Shown piece after piece: positions 10,400 to 21,429 of a stretch of DNA of 64,000 nucleotides (its first letter is position 1; every line of letters begins with the position of its first letter). Under the pieces are notes generated by a model. It was not told where the DNA came from and searched no databases. It saw only the letters and a program-made list of their open reading frames with translations. Origin of the DNA: Heterohyrax brucei (lineage: Eukaryota; Chordata; Mammalia; Hyracoidea; Procaviidae); contig CM053148.1 in assembly GCA_028571685.1 (NCBI GenBank), positions 87,380,001 to 87,444,000 on the forward strand, in the 5' to 3' direction. The position numbers and the translations under genes are program-made.

Positions 10400-11302
10400 G
10401 AAAGGGACAGAAGGATGGGCATTACATACATTTGTGAAGGGGATTCCTGTCAAAATACATATATGGTGAGGAAGATTCAAAGTCAACAGTAGCTTTGAAT
10501 TTTATGCCCTGCACTCAGCTACTGAAATTAGAAAGGATAGAGAACAGAGAACATAAGCAGACTACTTTCTGGTCTCTTAGCTTTAGCATTTTAAATATAA
10601 TAGGGATATAAAGTTAAAATAGAGGCATCTGGCTTATTTATAAAGTGCCTGAACTAATTCTGGGAGTTCCGTCTAACTTTTCACAGGGACAAAACCTTTG
10701 TAGTCCAGGACACAGCCCATTATCATTAAGGAAGTGGGTTTCTTTACAGTCAGGAAAAGAATGTAAACACTTCATGAAAGTGCTTTGATCTCAGGTTTTC
10801 TGATGCACAGGGCATTATGAAAATTCATTGTTTCCACACTCTTCTGGAGATTTAACACTCGGGGCAAAGTAATTGTTAACAAATCATTCTTCTAAATACC
10901 TGTCATGTCATTGCTTTGTAACCCACAAGAAATTCCTTCACGACCCTGTCTCTCAGCCATGTCTTTTAACCAATCAAGGTATTCATGTAACCACTAATAT
11001 TAAAGGTTATACTTTACCTTGTCTTGTCCTATTTTGAACTGAAGTTAGTTGCTGTAAATCAATCAGAATATAGTAATTTTATTTTCCTCTTCCAGCAATA
11101 TAATTACTTGTGATCCCCATTTTTCCTTTGAGACATGTGAGTATCAGCCTGTGGTTGTGAAATCCCCCATTGCCATACTGGCTTGGCTTCAATGAATCTC
11201 TCCAGTTTTACTTCCAGTGGGTTGGAGACTGTTCTTTACAACAGCCACTGTAGACATTTACATGAACAGAGATTTAGGAGACACCACAGCTATAATATTG
11301 AT
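10400..11302. other. Unassigned sequence
   Basis: No repeat family or coding pattern recognised. Confidence 0.45.
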
Positions 11303-11466
11303 AAAACCAACCGAACTCACTGCTGTCGTGTCAATTCTGATTGACAACAACCTTATAGGTCAGAACAGAGCTGCCCCATAGCGTTTCCAAGGAGCCCCTG
11401 GAAGATTTGAACTGCTGACCTTTTGTAGCAGGTGTAGCAGTAACTGCTACACAACCAGGGTTTCTA
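11303..11466 (-). mobile_element. AfroSINE
   Basis: Antisense full-length copy: 'ccgaactcactgctgtcgtg', 'ccttataggtcagaacagag', 'tttccaaggagcccctgg', 'gatttgaactgctgacc' and 'caaccagggtttct'. The flanks 'ctataatattgat' and 'ctataatagtgat' look like a TSD. Confidence 0.92.
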
Positions 11467-11493
11467 TAATAGTGATAGTTATTTAAATATGTT

Positions 11494-11685
11494 GCCATCT
11501 GGTTGGAGGAAGGAGAGTGGGTGGAGAGGAGGGGAAGGAGACTGCTGGGAGGATGAGACATGTATGGAGCAGAGAGGAACAGTGTGCTGTCACCGGGCAG
11601 GGAGAGCAGTGGGAGCTGCATATAGTTGGGCATGTAAATTTATATGGGAATGTACATTTTCACTCAGTCATAATAAAAAAAATCA
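11494..11685 (+). mobile_element. L1-type LINE 3' UTR end, 5' truncated
   Basis: Shares its whole length with 56768-56940 and, in reverse complement, with the 3' end of the L1 at 24800-27166. Shared parts are the GA-rich 'gtgggtggagaggagg', 'ggaggatgagacatg', 'gtgctgtcaccgggcaggg', 'gagctgcatata' and 'acattttcactcagtca', then an AATAAA signal and an A run. Confidence 0.8.
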
Positions 11686-12188
11686 ATGATACTTAAATAC
11701 TTCTGCTCAGTGAGATTGCCTACAAAGAGTGCTTACGGTCATGGACCAGTTATTGAATTCCCTTAACATGTAGACACAAAGCCATTCACTACAGGGAGGA
11801 TTGCACAGTTGCTTACAGTTTACTTTGCAAGTAAAGATAAAGAATCTTCAGTAGCTGAAAAACCAAAATAATACGACAGCACTTAAAAAATGAATATCTA
11901 ATGGAGCATTTTCTATTTCTTTACAGTACTATTTTAATGGTTCACAGAATTGATAGGAGTTTTATTTCCAGTTGGGTATAGTATGATTTACATTGACCTA
12001 ATAAAACATCATATTATTTTACAATTCATATTTTGAGGCATTGAAAATGTTTTTAAGTTTTCTCTAACTGAAATGATAAATGGGTCTTCGTGTTATAATT
12101 GCGCGTTTGGACTAAGATAATTTATACAAGATGTAATTTACTACACATTTACTACTCTTATATAATTTAACATAAATTATTCACTCAA
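11686..12188. other. Unassigned AT-rich sequence
   Basis: No repeat or coding pattern recognised. Confidence 0.45.
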
Positions 12189-12670
12189 TGTCTTAGTCAT
12201 CTAGTGCTGCTACAGCATAAATACCACAAGTGGATGCTTTAATGAAAACAAATATATGCTCTGTCCGGTAGGCTACAAGACCAAATTTGAAGTACCAGCT
12301 CAAGGAAAAGACTTTTTCTCCCTGTTAGTTTTGGAGGAAGGTCTCTATCTTCAATCTTCCATTTGCCTATGAGGTTCTCCATGCAGGAATCTCAGATCCA
12401 AAGATACACTGTGCTCCTAGAATTGCTTTCTTGATAATAAGAGGTCGTTGTCTCTCTGCTTGCTTCTTTCAGCTATCTCAAAAGAGACTGACTTGAGACA
12501 CTATCTAAACTTGTAGACCTCATTGATATAACTATCAGTAACTCATTTCATTTACAACACATAGGAAAATCACATCAGATGGCCAAATGGTGGACAACCA
12601 TATAATACTGAGAGCAATGGCCTACTCAAGTTCACAGATATTTTGCAGGGACACAATTCAATCCATAACA
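12189..12670 (-). mobile_element. MaLR-type solo LTR, full length
   Basis: The copy is bounded by TG...CA. Its reverse complement starts 'tgttatggattgaattgtgt', like the LTR at 21008 ('tgtcatggattgaattgtgt'). It ends '...tgctgtagcagcactagatg' then 'actaagaca', the conserved 3' end of MaLR LTRs. Immediate flanks (ctcaa; cctaa) match poorly, so the TSD is decayed or absent. No internal retroviral sequence adjoins it. Confidence 0.8.
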
Positions 12671-13178
12671 CCTAATAATAAGCAAAATGCCATTTCAAAT
12701 AACTTTCTAGTATTAATCAAACTCATTAATCAAGTCTATTTGCTATTACATAACTGAGGCTGCGGACGGAACTGTTTATGCTTAGGAGAGTGTCTCAGAT
12801 AGTTCAGCGATTCTCATTGCTTTAGAGATACTCTGAACAGAAAGGATTATAAGACAAATAATTATCTAGCTTTGGATATTTAAAGTATACTACACTATAT
12901 TAAGTGGTTTTAGGAATCCTGAAAGACTACTTAAGTAAAGAAGTTATAAGTCTATTTGAAAATAAATTAGTTTTTTCATGACATTAATAACCCTCCTTTG
13001 AAAATTGTGTTTTAGAAAATTAATAAGAATCTAAATAAATGAATCATTAAGATATAGAACTTTCTCTTAAAAATTAAAGTAAAAAATGAATTTTCAAGTT
13101 TGTCTGTTTTTATCTAAAATAGAGATAAAGCAGAAACCAAACTAAATCTGTACTATGTAAAATAAAATAAAACCCAAA
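12671..13178. other. Unassigned AT-rich sequence
   Basis: No repeat or coding pattern recognised. Confidence 0.45.
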
Positions 13179-13179
13179 A

Positions 13180-13295
13180 AGCCAAGTGCCATCGAGTCGG
13201 ATCCAACTCACGATCGCCATGAGTCGAGCTATATTCTTTAGCATTTCAAAAATTCTTTAGAAAGTTATAAGGATCCAACTCGACGGCACTTGGCT
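13180..13295. repeat. Foldback made of two AfroSINE tails
   Basis: The left arm at 13180-13204 ('agccaagtgccatcgagtcg' then gatcc) pairs with the right arm at 13271-13295 ('ggatccaactcgacggcact' then tggct) at 23 of 25 positions, with a 66-bp spacer. The spacer begins with more tail sequence in both senses ('actcacgatcgccatgagtc'). No SINE body (box A/B) is attached. Confidence 0.8.
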
Positions 13296-13297
13296 GG

Positions 13298-13920
13298 CTC
13301 CCTAACACAAATTAGAATGGCTTTATTAAGTAACCTCATGAAAGTAAAGGTAATATAGCAATTGAAAAGAAACTTGAAGGAATGATGGATTAAAATGGAT
13401 AAGCCTCTCTGCTCTAAACACATGTGTTTTCTCACCATTGCTCTCTCACTATCTTAACTTCTGCCAGTATGAAGATGACAAGTGACTAATTGCAAATAAC
13501 TTAGGTTTTGTGATAATTAATGGATACTGTTAAAGATACAATTTCATATTCAGAACTGTAAGCTTTTAGGATAGAGTGTTCCAAAAATCTAGTACTGTTT
13601 TATGAACCACCTTGAAACAAAAATGACAATCCAAAGTATTGTATTAAAATCTAAGTGGTTCTATTTTAAGTTTAGCAATCACAAAGAACAGAAGTACCTT
13701 GTCTAGATTATATGCGTATTGTGATACGGGGAAATGAACTACTACTGGAAAGGCTGATTACTAAAATATTCAGTGTTAGTTTCTGGCTGGATTTCTGTGT
13801 TTGGCTCTCCTATTACCAATGGTCTCAGTGCCTGGTAGTTTCTCTCTCACACGCCCTGCTATGCCCACACTGCCCAACTTGGTAAATTTCAAAACACCGG
13901 ATATATTCCTACCTATGGCT
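13298..13920. other. Unassigned AT-rich sequence
   Basis: No repeat or coding pattern recognised. Confidence 0.45.
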
Positions 13921-13924
13921 TCCA

Positions 13925-14088
13925 CGGAAACCTTGGTGGCATGGTGGTTAAGGGCTATGACTCCTAACCGAAAGGTAAGTGGTTCAAATCCAGCAAACAC
14001 TCCTTGGAAACTCTGTAGGGCAGGTCTACTCTATAGGGTTGTTATGAGTCAAAATCAACTAGACAGTGGTTGGTTTGGTTTTGTGGGC
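13925..14088 (+). mobile_element. AfroSINE
   Basis: Full-length copy: 'ggaaaccttggtggcatgg', box A 'tggttaagggctatg', 'cctaaccgaaaggtaagtgg', box B 'gttcaaatccagc', 'tccttggaaactctgtaggg' and the tail 'caactagacagtggttggtt'. The middle is missing a few bases ('ctactctatagg'). Confidence 0.93.
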
Positions 14089-14282
14089 TGTGGCTTCTAC
14101 ACTAACTAGTATTGCATGACTTTCTTGGTGAGAACTTTAATGTTTAAATTGTATACACCCTCTTTTTATCCCTAATATCGTTTACCTGATTTAATTTCCT
14201 TTGTAACACTTGTTGTCCTCCTAACTGTTATCTTGTTTACTTGGTTATTTACGAATTCTAAATCAAAAGACATATGTTTCCT

Positions 14283-14322
14283 AGCCAAGCCAAGTGCCGT
14301 CGGATCCGATAGAGCAGAATTA
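14283..14322 (-). mobile_element. AfroSINE tail fragment
   Basis: Isolated antisense tail 'agccaagccaagtgccgtcg' followed by 'gatccgatagagcagaa', with no box A/B part. Confidence 0.65.
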
Positions 14323-14467
14323 TTTTTCCATGTTTTTTGATCACTGTATTCTCATCACTTAGAAGAGTGCCTTGCATATGGCATAAACTTGTGCATAATC
14401 AAAAGACAAGAAATAGGTGTTCAGTAAATGAATGAAAGGGGAGATGGTGATAAACATACTCTCAGAC

Positions 14468-14489
14468 TGTTATCACAACAGTGATAACA
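14468..14489. repeat. Short perfect palindrome
   Basis: Arms tgttatcac and gtgataaca with a 4-base aaca loop. Nothing nearby suggests a function. Confidence 0.6.
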
Positions 14490-14496
14490 AAGAAAA

Positions 14497-14720
14497 AAGC
14501 CAAGAAACACAGCTATCACTGAGTTGATGCTGATTCACGGTGAGCCTGTACGTGTCAGAGGACAACCATGCTCTGTGAAGTTTTCTGTGTCTGTGATTTG
14601 TGATTTGTTAGAAATAGATTGCCAGATCTTTCTTCTGAAGTGCCTCTTGGTGGAATTGAACAACCAACCTTTTGGTGAGTAGCCAAGTACTTAACTGTTC
14701 ATTCCATCCAAGGATTCCAA
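14497..14720 (-). mobile_element. AfroSINE long variant, degraded
   Basis: Antisense: 'cactgagttgatgctgattc', the long-variant block 'agattgccagatctttcttc', 'tgcctcttggtgg', 'gaattgaacaaccaac' (box B) and 'cttttggtgagtagccaagt'. Boundaries are approximate. Confidence 0.7.
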
Positions 14721-15384
14721 AGACAGAATAGAATAAACTATTCTAATGTCCCACTGAACACACTTGAATACATTGTTTGAGACATTTGCTTTATTAAAAA
14801 TGTAGACCATCACAATGTACTTTTTTAAAGAGATAAGAATGTTTATTCTGAGCAATTTTTGAATTGTAATAGATACATTTTTTTAAAGGATAATTTTTGA
14901 TGAACTAACTTTTGTACTTCTGTGTCCCCATTCACAACTAATGACATAGAAATATTTTGACAAATACTAAAGTGAGCCACGAACTCAAGGAAAACTTATT
15001 CAATGACTTTTTGATACCACTTTGAAGCAAATGGCAGAAGTGGCATTCTGTAGTGACTAGCATTACAAAAACTTTCTGCTGATTTATACAATTCTTACAC
15101 TGTTCTGACTGGTTTTCAAGTTATAAACAAAGTTTTCCCTTTTGAGTTTTATGATGGTTTACATTTTGTTTTTTTATTACATTTAATACTAAATTTTGCT
15201 AATTATCTTTCCCTCATAGGGAATCAAATGTTTATTTACATGTTTTGTTTTGTTTTTTCTTTCTGATCTTTTATTATTCAAATGTTTGAATAATATTGTT
15301 CACTACTCTCCAAACATAGCCAAGTTAGTTTGGAAAGTCTGAAATATAATACAGAATTATTCGTAATTGTTTCATTAAAAAGAA
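14721..15384. other. Unassigned AT-rich sequence
   Basis: No repeat or coding pattern recognised. Confidence 0.45.
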
Positions 15385-16160
15385 TATTGAAAGAAGTCCA
15401 AGCTGTAGTGAAGGCATTAGAGAAAAACAAGAATATCAGTTGGAATATCAACTTAGATGCTTACTCTTTGTTTGCAGCAAAAAAAAAAAAAAAAAGTAGA
15501 AGAGAGCCGCTTGTACAGTTGAAGGGAAGGGAACCATTTTTGTGCACAATCTGAAGAAAGTGATCTGATAGGATTTGGAAATTACTGAACAACATTATTC
15601 ATATCACACACAAGGAAAATTTTGCTGAAAATCATTCTAAAATAGTTGTAGCAGTCCACTGATGGGAACTATATGAAATGCAAACCAGAAAAGTATATGG
15701 AAAGAAGAGTATCATTCCTGATGTGAGATGAATCTTGAGTGAAAGCAGATAATGCCAGAAAGATATGTACCTGGGTTTTACTGGTTAGGCACAGGTATTC
15801 GACTGTGTGGATGATAGCAAATTATGGATAACATTGCAAAGAATGGGAATTCCAGAACACTTAATTGTACCTATGTGGAATGTGTACATTGACCAAAGGT
15901 AGCTGTTTCAACAGAACAAAGGAACAATGTGTAGGTTAAAACCAGACAGAGTGTGTGTCGGAGTTCTAGTCTTCACCATATTTATTCAATCTGTAGCCTG
16001 AGTAAATAATGCAAGAGGTTAGATTATACGAGGAAGAATCTAGTCTCAGAGCTGATGGAAAACTCAGTAACTACCCGAAGTAAGCAGACTGACACAACCT
16101 TGCTTGCTGCGTGTGAAGAGGACTTGAAGTTCTTACTGGTGAAGATCAAAGACTATCTAT
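15385..16160 (+). mobile_element. RTE-clade LINE, reverse-transcriptase region only
   Basis: It begins with 'aagaagtccaagctg...gaaggcattagagaaaaac' as in the RTE linker and runs through the RT domain. FDCVD is encoded at 15798-15812 ('ttcgactgtgtggat'), then 'ttatggataacattgcaaag', 'aatgggaattccagaacact' and 'ttgcttgctg...gaagaggac'. It stops at 'aagatcaaagactat', well before the RTE 3' end. A 17-A run at about 15479-15495 and many stops show it is dead. Confidence 0.8.
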
Positions 16161-17425
16161 GTTCCTAAAGTTTTTGATTCTATTAAGTTCATTTTTGTAC
16201 TATAAAAGCTCTACAAATTATTTTACCAGACATTTTGACACTTTACATTTTGTGTGGGATAAAATTTTGATTCCTAAAACTCATGCAGAACATTCAATTT
16301 TAGTGTTATTATTAGCTGTGGTAATCCAGAAATTAGCTTTCTAAAGTGATTAGACTTGTTAAGAAATTGCATACTGATTAAAATTTACTTTAAACTGGGT
16401 TCTCTGTAAAATTATCTTTCATGTTTAAAATTACAGGACCCTATTATACATCATGACATCACATTGAATGTGTGCATAATTCTGTTATCTGGGTGACAAC
16501 GTGGAAGGGCAACAGTTACCGCGACTGGGAGCATTAACTGTGAGCATTCTCATAGTTGTTTTAACCTCATCTGTCTCTTTAACTGTGACAACTCTTTTCA
16601 CTTTTCTGAGTCTTAATGTTTGGTATTAAAAATCTGGATATTGAATTATAGATTCCTTCTAAGTCTTACATTTCACAATCCTAGTCTTTGCCTCTACTGT
16701 TTGTAGATTCTAAATACTTGAGAGAAAATATACATTACAGCAAAAAATGTTTGAATTTAAAGGATTTACGACAAACTTGTCAAATTGTTGCCAAGATTAA
16801 TGCAACATGACTGTATTTATTTGAATTTAATAAAATGTGTCATTTCATTTTACAGTGTGTTTGGTTTTGGTAATTTATTTTTCACAATATACCTCACAGT
16901 AAAAAATTCTCTCAAGAAACTATTTCACAGAAGATATTTGATCTATTGCAAAACAGAAGAGAAAATATCTCCTGTATTACTTAAAGAAAATGCAAGGCTT
17001 AGGAAACGATTGAACTGAAATATGTATACTTATAACTCAACTCATGTTGTCAAATAGGTTATTAAAACATGGATGTAAGAACTATTAAACATGGCTTTAA
17101 TTTATATGGGTGTGACACATACGTTATACTTTATCAAGTATATTCTGATATTAATGATGTTTTTACATGTATGTAAGACTTTGTAAAGCAGAATATATAG
17201 ATGAGAAAATTCACAGGGCACAAATAATAAAGAAAAGCTGCCAAGTCTCAGTGTGAGGAAATGAACGTTTAGCCCTATCACCGTCTTTAACATTTGGATC
17301 AAGTGCTTTTCTAATTTCACTAACATTGGTGCAATTAATATTAATAAATCACTCTTATTCTCAACAGATGTGGAAATTAAAACACTTTTGCATAAGCAGT
17401 AATTCCTAAAGTGTAAAGAGCTAAC
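16161..17425. other. Unassigned AT-rich sequence
   Basis: No repeat family recognised. The short open stretches here (16159-16344, 16785-17018, 17102-17443) carry no domain. Confidence 0.45.
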
Positions 17426-17565
17426 CATCTGCCTCGGAATCATTCGGAATGCTAATTAAAAAATTCAATGTCTTGGATTCCTCTCGAGACCTATTGAATC
17501 AGAGTCCACGGACACAGTGTGCAGTGTTTTATTTTTAATTTCTACCTGGGTGATTATTGTCCAAT
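17426..17565 (+). mobile_element. MER5A-type hAT/Charlie fragment
   Basis: Order of recognisable pieces: 'gaatcattcggaatgctaat', 'ttggattcctctcgagacct', 'attgaatcagag', 'cagtgttttatttttaa' and 'tgggtgattat'. This is the ancient non-autonomous Charlie-related element, moderately diverged. Confidence 0.7.
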
Positions 17566-17683
17566 TTATAATTTTTGAGCAAGAGCAGTTAAACTGTCTG
17601 ATAAGGACAAATTCTGATAGTTGTAACTCTAAAACTGGTTAAAGGAGAGTATTTATCACATAGGTGATTCCATGAAAAGCAAA

Positions 17684-17830
17684 ACAAACTTACTGCCATC
17701 AAATCTTTTCCAAATCATAGAGACCCTATAGACAGAATACCATTGCCCAAAAGTTTCCAAGGAGCACCTGCCGGATCTGAATTGTCAACCTTTTGGTTAC
17801 GAGATGTAGTGCTGAACCACTATGAAACCA
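17684..17830 (-). mobile_element. AfroSINE
   Basis: Antisense: 'actgccatcaaatcttttcc', 'catagagaccctatagacag', 'gtttccaaggagcacctgcc', 'gatctgaattgtcaacc' (box B) and 'gtgctgaaccactatgaaac'. Confidence 0.9.
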
Positions 17831-18480
17831 TACATATTTCACAATACATTTTAGTCATATGAACTACCTATACAAATACAGATTTATAATCATAAAATGA
17901 GTAGGAAGATGTTTTGCTTAAGGTATTCCTACACATATACATACAAAAACGTTGTTTATCTGAACTGTTTCTTTTCTCCACTATTTCTAGTTTCTTCACT
18001 AAATCTGATACTTCTGACTTCTTTCATTAAGAAAAAGTATTCTAGAAAAGCTATAAACTGAGATGGAATAATGCTAAGAAAGAACAACACCATAAAGTCA
18101 CTAGCCTATAAAATAACTTAAAAAAATAAGAAGTTACACAAGTTCTAACTTCTTGAGAAGATTCTAATTAAGCATTCTAGGTAGCATAGAGTTTTATAGC
18201 AATTTTTTTAAAGACTTTTAGGAAATACATGGTTGCTGTAGTAATATCATTCCACACTGCAGCACTGTGCTGGAATATTAATTCTAGCAACATACATGCA
18301 CTGTACTTCAACCACTTTCACATTGTTTTAAGATTGTCATAGATGAACATTCTTTTGGACTTGAAAAATAAATTTTAGAATTTTATAACTACAATTTTCA
18401 TTGTACTGTAGATGAAGGTCTACAAAGCAAACTGATTTCCAGTTAATCAGTTAATACATGCTTTGTGACATTGATTGTGA
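17831..18480. other. Unassigned AT-rich sequence
   Basis: No repeat or coding pattern recognised. Confidence 0.45.
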
Positions 18481-19076
18481 TGTTTGTGACAACCCGACAG
18501 CATGTCAACAATCTCCCTTCCTCAGCCTTGGATTCCCCATTGCTAGCTTTCCTGTCCCTTCCTGCCTTCTCTCGCTCACCCCTGAACTGATGTGCCATGA
18601 ACTCCTTTTTATTTTATGGCCCAGTCTAACCTTTGGCTGAAAGCTGAAACTCAAGACTGACTTCCTTTTCTGAACTACAAGGGAGTCCAGGGCCAGGCTA
18701 AGGGTTTCTCCGGTCTCTTGTCGGATCAGCAAGTCTGTTTAGTTTGTGTTTTGTTTTTTCTGTGAGTTAGATTTTTGTTCTTCATTTTTCTCTGGCTCTT
18801 CAGGGAACTTCTCTTGTGACCTCTATCAGCTGTTGGTGTTTGCAACTCAGCGCCAACTAGTTGTGCTGGACTCGGTGTGATGTAGACTGTGGCAGTTGCT
18901 GTTTGTTAGTCCACAGGACTAATCTTCCCAATGTGGGAAAGTTACGGTTGATGAAAATAAGGTTCAATATTTGATAGTGATTATAGCTGTCAGATTCCCT
19001 AAGGCAGATGCCAAGCCAAATCTTCCTAAGCTTGTGGAAAGCTCTGGAGCCGGGATGCTTTGCTCATTTTAAAGTG
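18481..19076. other. Unassigned, GC-richer segment
   Basis: 18490-18730 is richer in G+C than its surroundings ('catgtcaacaatctcccttc', 'ctttcctgtcccttcctgcc') and looks like an old interspersed repeat, possibly an LTR. I cannot name the family. Two opposite-strand open stretches overlap here and neither has a domain. Confidence 0.4.
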
Positions 19077-19079
19077 TGT

Positions 19080-19200
19080 TGTCAAAGCCTGTGACTTCCT
19101 TCCCACCAAGAGATGGAATCTAATTTCTTCCTTCTTGAACATGGATGATTCTTAGCGATTCACTTCTAGTAAATATAAAGTAGTGAAGCTGCTGAACAAG
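19080..19200 (+). mobile_element. MLT1-like LTR fragment
   Basis: 'gacttccttcccaccaagag', then 'cttgaacatggatgattctt' and 'agcgattcacttctagtaaat' followed by 'agtgaagctgctg' has the layout of the middle of MLT1/MaLR LTRs. Ends not found. Confidence 0.5.
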
Positions 19201-19324
19201 GCTACAAAAAAAATCAGGTCACTTTTGCCTGGCCCTCCGAGAATTCTTCCCTTTGGAACCCTGAACTGCCGTGTAAAAAGGATGATTTCCACGTGCTTTG
19301 AGAAAGCCTCCCCTCTTCCCTCAA

Positions 19325-19481
19325 AAATAAAACACTGAAGTCCAGTGAATTCTGACTCTTAGCAGTCCTGTAGTGAGAGATGTGTCCCATCAAGGTGTTC
19401 AAGGAGCAATTGGTGACTTTGAGTGGCACACTGTTTTTGATCGTAGCTGAACTCTTTGTTCACAACACCACCAGGGCTCCA
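19325..19481 (-). mobile_element. AfroSINE, strongly diverged
   Basis: Antisense: 'actgaagtccagtgaattct', 'agcagtcctgtagtgagaga', 'gtgttcaaggagcaattgg' and 'caccaccagggctcc' at the 5' end. Box B is hardly recognisable. Confidence 0.7.
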
Positions 19482-19755
19482 GAGGAGGTCCAAACTAGCT
19501 CATTTATTTAGATGCTATGGTGACAATCTGAGACTACATTAGAAGAAAGATGTCTGAGCAGCATCCAGATACCTCTGCTACCCATTGCCTTTCAGCTTCC
19601 ACTACTATCTCATTACAACTCTGCAAGAAGCTTCGAATGAGAATTCCCTAGCTCAATAGTTGCTGAATTCCTGACCAGCAGAAACATGATAGACAATATA
19701 CCCTTTTTCTTTAACACCTCTAAGTTTTATAGTATTTTATTTTGGAGCAATCAGT

Positions 19756-19812
19756 ATAGGCCCCTATAGGGTCACTGTGAGTTACAATCAACTTGAAGGC
19801 AATGGGTTTAAT
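19756..19812 (+). mobile_element. AfroSINE 3' end fragment
   Basis: Only the tail half is present: 'cccctatagggtcactgtga', 'gttacaatcaacttgaaggc', 'aatgggttta'. Confidence 0.75.
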
Positions 19813-20188
19813 CAATAAGCTGAATGGAGGAGGTTTAGTGAGACTGGTCCCTTGTGCCTGAGTCTTCCACTCGCTAGAAGTGCGCTGTCCTGGTTAGGTG
19901 TTGCTAACTTGGGAATGTGAGTTGCTTAAGTCAAAGTCCATCCTAAAAGAAGTACCCAGTTGATGGCTGTGAGCTTCAATGACCACAGCAAATGGGAGGA
20001 AATCTTTATTCTTGGGTGGAGAATCTGGGTTGTGTTTCATGACATTTATTAAAATAGTAACTGGAAAAATTGATGCTTCACATTTTGTACCTAACGTTTT
20101 GTTCAATCTAGAATTACTTTTCTTGCTATTTTTACTAGAATTTTATAGTTTGTATACATATTGATTTAAATTTGCTAATCTTACATAA
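19813..20188. other. Unassigned sequence
   Basis: No repeat or coding pattern recognised. Confidence 0.45.
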
Positions 20189-20354
20189 GGAAACCCTGGT
20201 GTATAGTGGTTAAGTGCTACAGCTGCTAGCCAAAAGTTTGGCAGTTTGAATCTACCAGGTGCTCCTTGGAAACTCTGTGGAACAGTTACACTCTGTTCTA
20301 TAGGGTCCCTATGAGTCAGAATTGACTTGATGGCAGTGGATTTGGCTTTTTTAA
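20189..20354 (+). mobile_element. AfroSINE (first of three in a row)
   Basis: Full-length copy: 'aaggaaaccctggtgtatag', box A 'gtggttaagtgctac', box B 'gtttgaatctacc', 'tccttggaaactctgtggaa' and the tail 'gacttgatggcagtggattt'. Confidence 0.94.
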
Positions 20355-20390
20355 AAATCTTACCTAATAATGCAGTACATACATTTTGAT

Positions 20391-20540
20391 GGAAACTCTG
20401 GTGACGTAGTGGTTAAGTGCTATGTCTGCTAATCAAAAGGTCAGCAGTTCAAATCTGCCTGGCGCTCTTTGGAAACTCTATGGGGCAGTTCTCTCTGTCT
20501 TATAGGGTAGTCATGAGTAGAAATTGACTCATTGGATGGA
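20391..20540 (+). mobile_element. AfroSINE (second of three)
   Basis: Full-length copy: 'atggaaactctggtgacgta', box A 'gtggttaagtgctat', 'aatcaaaaggtcagcag', box B 'gttcaaatctgcc' and a tail degraded at 'gactcattggatgg'. Confidence 0.93.
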
Positions 20541-20675
20541 TACATTTGAGAGGGAATTCTTCTTTAATTAACACACTTTCTCCAATAACTGTAGCTCTTT
20601 GGTTTATTAGTATGATTCTCTGCCTAGGATTCAAAAGAGTCAGTGTTCAGATCCCAGAGCATCCTTTGACTTTTG

Positions 20676-20872
20676 GAGCCCTGGTGGTGCAGAGGTTAAG
20701 AGCTCATATATGAACCCACTCTGTGCCCTGTCCCCCTTCACCCGAAAAGATTAGCAGCTGAAATTCATCAGCCACTCCTTGGGAATCCTATGGGGCAGTT
20801 CTGCTCTGTTCTGTAGGGTCAGTATAGGATTGCTCTGAGTAGTAATCAACTTGATGGCAATCGTTTTTTTTT
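20676..20872 (+). mobile_element. AfroSINE (third of three), with internal insertion
   Basis: 'ggagccctggtggtgcagag' and box A 'aggttaagagctcat' are followed by about 45 bp of unrelated sequence. The SINE then resumes with 'agattagcagctgaaattca' and 'ccttgggaatcctatggggc', ending in a T run. The insertion separates box A from box B. Confidence 0.88.
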
Positions 20873-21007
20873 CACTGCAATAAACAAATATTGTCAATTT
20901 TCCATGAGTTAATAAAATTTTCCACTGCTACTCAGATTTCCCTACCGAAAAGCTTTTATGTATTTGATTGGGTTCTTAATTTACTGTTGATAAGCTTTTT
21001 TATACAG

Positions 21008-21429
21008 TGTCATGGATTGAATTGTGTCACCTAAAAATGTATGCAGCAATTTGACTGTTACATGACTTCTGGTATTGTATGATTTTCCTGTATGCCGTAA
21101 ATCTGCCCATATGATGTTAATAAGGGAGGACAGGCAGTGAGTGAGTGGTAGTGAGTCAGGACTCATTGAATAAGATTGTACTGTGCCTGGAGGCAACCTC
21201 TTGGGACATAAACGAAAAGGAGGCAAGTGGAGAGTGGGGGACCTCACACTACCTAGAAAGTAGTTTTGAGAGCAGAGAGCATCCTTTGGAAAGGACCTGG
21301 GATCCCTGAGCCTCAGAAGCTCCCAATCCAGAAGACTGAGAACAAGGACTTTCCTTTAGAGCCACCAGAGAAAGTCTTCCCTTGGAGATGATGACTTGAA
21401 TTTGAATTTGAACTTGCCTACTGGACTGT
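21008..21429 (+). mobile_element. MaLR-type LTR, left part (split by RTE)
   Basis: It starts 'tgtcatggattgaattgtgt' and contains 'aaggaggcaagtggagagtg', 'gaccctgag'-like and 'gaagctcccaatccag' blocks seen in the sister LTR at 23766. It breaks off at 'tgcctactggactgt', where the next expected LTR bases are found only after the RTE at 22377. Confidence 0.85.

Noticed and set aside
13180-13295. CRISPR-like or attachment-site reading of the repeated 'gccaagtgccgtcgag' motif
   Set aside because: Eukaryotic context, irregular spacing and a match to an AfroSINE tail explain it.
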